Assembly (NCBI GenBank): GCA_001871755.1
Contig: MNXL01000189.1
Location: 1-7,169, forward strand
Source: Anaerolineae bacterium CG2_30_64_16
GTDB taxonomy: Bacteria > Chloroflexota > Anaerolineae > CG2-30-64-16
Length of the DNA stretch: 7,169 nucleotides
Direction: 5' to 3'
The notes beneath the pieces are model-generated. The model ran no database searches and was not told the origin of the DNA. It saw only the letters and a program-made list of their open reading frames with translations. How positions within the stretch are numbered: position 1 is the stretch's first letter; every line of letters begins with the position of its first letter. The position numbers and the translations under genes are program-made. Positions 4,148 to 7,169 of the stretch are shown here, one piece after another.

Positions 4148-5668
4148 TCACGCCGCCAGCAGCAGGTATGGTTCCTCGATCAGCTCTTTGATGGACTGCA
4201 GGAAACGGGCCGCGGGCGCGCCATCGACCAGCCGGTGATCGAAGACCAGGCTCAGGGTCCACATCTGGCGGAGCACCGGCGCGGCCGGCGACGCCGGGTC
4301 ATAAACCCACTTCAGCGCAATCCGGCCCACGCCCAGAATCGCGGCCTCGGGCAGGTTGATCACGGGTGTGAACGCGTCGATGTCGTACATGCCCAGGTTG
4401 GTGATCGTAAACGTGCCGCCCATCAGATCGTCCGGCAGGGAGCGGCCCTTGCGCGCCCGGTCCACCAGCGCGCGAAACTCGCTCCCGAACTCCCGCAGCG
4501 ATTTGCAATCCGCGTCCCGGATCACCGGCGCCAGCAGCCCGCGCTCGGTGTCCACGGCCATGCCCAGGTTAACGTGCGCCAGCCGCTCGATGGCATCGGG
4601 GACTTGTCCTGAGCTTGTCGAAGGGGAGAGGCGGGCGTTCATGTAGGGGTGTTTGCGCAAGCTCATCGCCACGATCCTGGCGAGCAGGTCGCTGAACCCG
4701 GGCGCAAAACCCCACTCCTCGCTGACCTTTGCTTTCAACCGCTCCCGCATGGCCACGAACTCGGTCGCGTCGACCTCCATCACCAGGGTCACGCGCGCGG
4801 TGGTGTGGACGCTGGTCCCCATGCGCTCGGCGATGATGCCGCGCACACCGGTCAGCGGGATGCGGTCGATGACGTCAACTGCCGGCGGGAATATGGGAAC
4901 TGAAGGAACTGAGGGAACTACCGCTCTCCCCTGCTCCTCTGCATCCTGAGCGGAGCGCAGCGCAGTCGAAGGACGGCTCCCCCGCTCGACCGCCTGCGCG
5001 ACGTCCGCTCGGGTGATCTTGCCACCCGGTCCCGTTCCCGCGACCGCGGCCAGATCCACGCCGGCTTCGGCCGCCATGCGCTGCGCCACCGGGGTCACCT
5101 TGGGCAACTGGCTCAGATACCCCAACACATCGCGCTCCGTGACACGCACCCCTTCCCCGCCGGTGGGCGTGACCTGACCCAGATCCACCCCCCGCTCCGC
5201 GGCCAGCCTGCGCGCCCGCGGCGCCGCGAACAACTTGACAGGGTGACCGGGTGACACGGTGACACGGTGATCGGGTGACACGGTGACACGGTGACCGGGC
5301 GTTGCAGCAGCCGAACCCTGCGAAACCGCGCCCCTTGTCTCCTTGTCTACCTCTCTACTTGTCTCCTTGTCTCCTTGTCTCCTTGTTTCCTTGTCTACTT
5401 GCCCCGCCGCTTCCCCAAACCGCTCATCTTCCTTGCCGATGATCGCCACCACGGTCAGCACAGGCACGACCTGACCCTCGGCGTACGGGCCGATATGCAA
5501 GAACCCTTTACCGGGCGCTTCGACGGGGAAAACCGCCTTGTCGGTCTCCACCTCCAGGATCGACTGACCCTGCTCGACCCTGGCGCCGTCCGCGACGAGC
5601 CACTGGATCAGGGTGACCTCTTCCATGGTCTGCCCCAGTTGGGGGATGAAGACTTCTTTTGTCGCCAT
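4148..5668 (-). CDS. Dihydrolipoamide acyltransferase (E2) of a 2-oxoacid dehydrogenase complex
   Basis: E2 carries the acyl group from E1 on a swinging lipoyl arm and passes it to CoA, forming the core of the complex. The product is 506 residues. Domains: lipoyl 1-80, with Lys44 of 'ETDKAV' as the lipoylation site; a long linker; two peripheral subunit-binding domains ('LFAAPRARRLAAERGVDL' from 146 and 'VTPVAQRMAAEAGVDL' from 191); a second linker; and the catalytic domain from about 266 to 506. The catalytic motif 'DHRLVDG' (477-483) holds His478 and Asp482. The start is the ATG at 5668, where the lipoyl fold begins; the frame stays open further upstream into the E1 gene. It follows E1 by 22 bases. 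Odd points: both linkers are built from tandem repeats, and a dispersed repeat adds 'SPSTSSGQVPDAI' within the catalytic domain at 348-360. The substrate (pyruvate or acetoin most likely) cannot be fixed from E2 alone. Confidence 0.95.
   Translation of the reverse strand: MATKEVFIPQLGQTMEEVTLIQWLVADGARVEQGQSILEVETDKAVFPVEAPGKGFLHIGPYAEGQVVPVLTVVAIIGKEDERFGEAAGQVDKETRRQGDKETSREVDKETRGAVSQGSAAATPGHRVTVSPDHRVTVSPGHPVKLFAAPRARRLAAERGVDLGQVTPTGGEGVRVTERDVLGYLSQLPKVTPVAQRMAAEAGVDLAAVAGTGPGGKITRADVAQAVERGSRPSTALRSAQDAEEQGRAVVPSVPSVPIFPPAVDVIDRIPLTGVRGIIAERMGTSVHTTARVTLVMEVDATEFVAMRERLKAKVSEEWGFAPGFSDLLARIVAMSLRKHPYMNARLSPSTSSGQVPDAIERLAHVNLGMAVDTERGLLAPVIRDADCKSLREFGSEFRALVDRARKGRSLPDDLMGGTFTITNLGMYDIDAFTPVINLPEAAILGVGRIALKWVYDPASPAAPVLRQMWTLSLVFDHRLVDGAPAARFLQSIKELIEEPYLLLAA
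4603..4625 (-). repeat. Dispersed repeat copy inside the E2 catalytic domain
   Basis: CTTGTCCTGAGCTTGTCGAAG (plus strand) is a close family member. Read on the minus strand in the E2 frame it gives 'STSSGQV' within residues 348-360. Relatives of this domain usually pass from 'NAR' to the next 'HVNLGMAV' strand through a short turn, so this looks like an in-frame insertion into a surface loop. Confidence 0.75.
4895..4921 (-). repeat. 9-bp tandem repeat, three units, in the second E2 linker
   Basis: The plus strand reads GGGAACTGA, AGGAACTGA, GGGAACTAC at 4895-4903, 4904-4912 and 4913-4921. On the coding strand this encodes 'VVPSVPSVP', a proline-rich linker. The unit is a multiple of three, so copy changes stay in frame. 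Confidence 0.75.
4941..4973 (-). repeat. Long variant of the dispersed repeat in the second E2 linker
   Basis: GCATCCTGAG starts the element and CGCAGTCGAAGG ends it, with GCGGAGCGCAG-like bases in the centre. The outer words CCTGAG and TCGAAGG match the copy at 4603-4625, with a longer GC-rich middle. It encodes 'PSTALRSAQDA' between the second binding domain and the 9-bp array. Confidence 0.7.
5241..5300 (-). repeat. 8-bp tandem repeat (GGTGACAC type), seven units, in the first E2 linker
   Basis: Units on the plus strand run GGGTGACC, GGGTGACA, CGGTGACA, CGGTGATC, GGGTGACA, CGGTGACA, CGGTGACC at exact 8-base steps from 5241 to 5296, then GGGC. On the coding strand, three units (24 bases) encode one 8-residue period: 'PGHRVTVS', 'PDHRVTVS', 'PGHPVKL'. 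Confidence 0.9.
5334..5401 (-). repeat. 8-bp tandem repeat (CTTGTCTC type), about 8.5 units, in the first E2 linker
   Basis: Units run CTTGTCTC, CTTGTCTA, CCTCTCTA, CTTGTCTC three times, CTTGTTTC, CTTGTCTA, CTTG at exact 8-base steps. On the coding strand the unit is GAGACAAG and the peptide period is 8 residues: 'VDKETRRQ', 'GDKETSRE', 'VDKETRGA'. It forms a charged flexible linker after the lipoyl domain. Confidence 0.9.
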
Positions 5669-5678
5669 CAACTGACCA

Positions 5679-5686
5679 TCCTTCCT
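5679..5686 (-). promoter_or_regulatory. Shine-Dalgarno AGGAAGGA of the E2 gene
   Basis: Read on the minus strand, AGGAAGGA ends 10 bases before the ATG at 5668. It supports translation from the lipoyl-domain start and lies in the 22-base gap after the E1 stop. Confidence 0.65.
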
Positions 5687-5688
5687 AG

Positions 5689-5704
5689 ACTCAGGACAGG
5701 CTCT
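5689..5704 (+). repeat. Half copy of the dispersed repeat overlapping the E1 stop codon
   Basis: ACTCAGGACAGGCTCT matches the TCAGGACAGGCTCTG word seen at 3764-3780 and 3866-3880. The TCA at 5691-5693 is the reverse complement of the E1 stop codon TGA, so the repeat supplies the stop and the last few codons of E1. Confidence 0.6.
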
Positions 5705-7169
5705 TTCGGCAGGCCGCGAGGATCCGGCCCACGTTGGGGATTGCCACGTCCTCCAGGACCTCGGCGCGCGGCACCGGGACATTGGCCGCCGCGACCCGCA
5801 CCATCGGCGCGTCCAGCCAGTCGAAGACCCGCTCGTTGATCTGGGCCATCACCTCGTTGATGAAGCTGGTGTTCTCGTAGGCCTCGGTCACGCCGACGAA
5901 GCGCCCCGTCTTCTTCACCGACGTCGTGATCGTATCGATGTCCAGGGGCTTGAGGGTACGCAGGTCGATCACCTCGACGTCGATCCCCTCTTGGGCCAGC
6001 AGTTCGGCCGCTTCAAGGCTGCGCAGGACCATGCGAGAGTAGGTGATCAGCGTGACGTCCTTACCCTCGCGCTTGACGTCCGCGACGCCCAGCGGGATGA
6101 TGTAGTCCTCTTCGGGCACCGGCCCCTTTTCCTTGTACAGCATCTTGTGCTCGATGAACATGACCGGATTGTCGTCGCGGATGGCCGCCTTGAGCAGCCC
6201 CTTGGCGTCGTAGGGCGTGGACGGCATCACCACGTAGATGCCGGGGAAGTGGGTCCACAGCGACTCCAGGCTCTGGGAGTGGTGCGCGGCGATGGCCCGG
6301 CCCGCGCCGCCCTCGGTGCGGATCACCATCGGGACGGTGGTCTTGCCACCGAACATGTAGCGGTTCTTGGCGCCCTGGTTGGCGATCTGGTCCATGGCCA
6401 GCGGCGTGAAATCGACGTACATGATCTCGGCCACGGGCCGCATCCCGGCCATCGCTGCGCCCACAGCCGCCCCCCCGATCGTCGCCTCGGAGATGGGGCT
6501 ATCGAGCACGCGCCATCCGCCGAACTCGTCGATCAGCCCGCGCGTGGCGCCGTACGCGCCGCCGTAGAGCCCCACGTCCTCACCGAAAACGAAGACCCGC
6601 TTGTCACGGATCATCTCCTCGCGCAGCGCCTCGACCAACGCCTGCGCATAGGGAATCTGGCGCATGTTGGGGTCACTCCGCACCCGCGCGCGCAGAGCCG
6701 CCTCCGCGGCGACGTCCGCGGCCGTGGTCTTGAGCGGCGCGTAGACATCGGTGTAGGTCTCAGCCGGGTCCGGCTCAGGGGATGCATTGCTGTAGGCCAT
6801 GGCCGCGTCCAGTTTGGCCTGCACCGCCTCGTCCATCTGATCGTACTCCACCTCGGAAAGCAGGTTCACGGCCACCAAATCATCCCGCAAGCGGCCGATG
6901 GCGTCGCGCTCCTTCCACTCGGCTTCCTCCTCGCGGGTCCGATAGGCCCGGGGGTCGGAGTGCGAGTGCCCGAAGTAGCGATAGGTCTTGGCCTCGATCA
7001 GGGTCGGCCCTTCCCCGCGCCGCGCTCGCTCGACGGCCCTGGCGACCGCGGCTCGCACGACCAGCGCGTCCATGCCATCCACCACCTGACCCGGGATGCC
7101 GTAGGCGCAGGCGCGATCCGCGATGTCAGGCAGCTTGCTGGCCTTGGCCCACGGCACCGACATGCCGTA
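5691..7169 (-). CDS. Fused alpha-beta E1 of a pyruvate/acetoin-type dehydrogenase complex, 5'-truncated
   Basis: E1 uses thiamine diphosphate to decarboxylate or cleave the substrate and acylates the E2 lipoyl group. The frame is open to the window edge ('YGMSVPW...'), so the N-terminal part of alpha, including the GDG...N cofactor motif, lies outside. Counting from the Met at 7163, residues 1-130 are the alpha C-terminal half: 'DIADRACAYGIPG', 'VDGMDALVV', 'TYRYFGHSHSDPRAYRTREE' with the conserved HSxSDP loop. A linker follows, then a complete beta subunit from 167: 'FGEDVG' (193-198), 'ISEATIGGAAVGAAMAG' with Glu226, 'HHSQS' (294-298), 'VVMPSTPYDAKGLL', and the beta C-terminal domain. There is no stop between the parts, so it is one chain. 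Most bacterial complexes of this type encode alpha and beta separately. Substrate is probably pyruvate or acetoin. E2 follows by 22 bases, so they form an operon. Confidence 0.93.
   Translation of the reverse strand, partial: YGMSVPWAKASKLPDIADRACAYGIPGQVVDGMDALVVRAAVARAVERARRGEGPTLIEAKTYRYFGHSHSDPRAYRTREEEAEWKERDAIGRLRDDLVAVNLLSEVEYDQMDEAVQAKLDAAMAYSNASPEPDPAETYTDVYAPLKTTAADVAAEAALRARVRSDPNMRQIPYAQALVEALREEMIRDKRVFVFGEDVGLYGGAYGATRGLIDEFGGWRVLDSPISEATIGGAAVGAAMAGMRPVAEIMYVDFTPLAMDQIANQGAKNRYMFGGKTTVPMVIRTEGGAGRAIAAHHSQSLESLWTHFPGIYVVMPSTPYDAKGLLKAAIRDDNPVMFIEHKMLYKEKGPVPEEDYIIPLGVADVKREGKDVTLITYSRMVLRSLEAAELLAQEGIDVEVIDLRTLKPLDIDTITTSVKKTGRFVGVTEAYENTSFINEVMAQINERVFDWLDAPMVRVAAANVPVPRAEVLEDVAIPNVGRILAACRKSLS

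Noticed and set aside
5241..5401. CRISPR array
   Set aside because: The units are 8 bp, directly abutting and without spacers, and they are translated inside E2.
5669..5782. Upstream extension of E2 into the E1 gene
   Set aside because: The extra 38 residues overlap E1 coding sequence out of frame. The lipoyl fold starts exactly at ATG 5668, which has its own ribosome site.
5291..5839. 182-codon plus-strand frame with a leucine/serine-rich stretch resembling a membrane segment
   Set aside because: The hydrophobic run (LVYLSTCLLVSLS...) is just the CTTGTCTC repeat read on the antisense strand of E2.

Overview
The window is GC-rich bacterial DNA. Organism inference: the fused, single-chain E1 of a 2-oxoacid dehydrogenase, the dispersed CCTTCGACAGGCTCAGG-type repeats and the short 8-bp tandem repeats together resemble Chloroflexota (Anaerolineae-like) genomes. 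This is pattern recognition only and no marker gene confirms it.

Layout. (1) Bases 3-1724, plus strand: the 3' part of a TlpA/ResA-like thiol-disulfide thioredoxin, then a MoeA-family molybdenum cofactor gene split by one frameshift near 979-983. (2) Bases 1781-2334, plus strand: a graveyard of gene pieces, namely about 30 codons of a P-type ATPase actuator domain followed by the C-terminal half of a FecE/BtuD-type ABC ATPase with no Walker A. (3) Bases 2453-2513: a long hairpin between convergent genes. (4) Bases 2532-3644, minus strand: an intact transaldolase. (5) Bases 3645-4147: about 500 bases without a gene, holding dispersed repeats and a strong 21-bp-arm hairpin. (6) Bases 4148-7169, minus strand: an E1-E2 operon of a pyruvate/acetoin-type 2-oxoacid dehydrogenase complex. 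E1 is an alpha-beta fusion that runs off the window. E2 has one lipoyl domain, two peripheral subunit-binding domains and the CoA-acyltransferase core.

How the genes fit together. E1 (thiamine-diphosphate decarboxylation) and E2 (acyl transfer to CoA) form one complex; the partner E3 is not in the window. Transaldolase belongs to the non-oxidative pentose phosphate pathway and is a separate transcription unit. MoeA inserts molybdate into molybdopterin. The nearby ABC fragment belongs to an importer class that includes molybdate transporters, so a decayed molybdenum locus is possible but not shown.

Most notable observation. The E2 coding sequence has been colonised by repeats: two different 8-bp tandem arrays (7 and about 8.5 units) and a 9-bp array in its linkers, plus two dispersed repeat copies, one inside the catalytic domain. 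All are read through in frame. Because 8 is not a multiple of 3, gain or loss of one octamer would switch off the downstream catalytic domain, while three units would only add or remove one 8-residue period. I found no CRISPR array, tRNA, rRNA or complete transposase gene.
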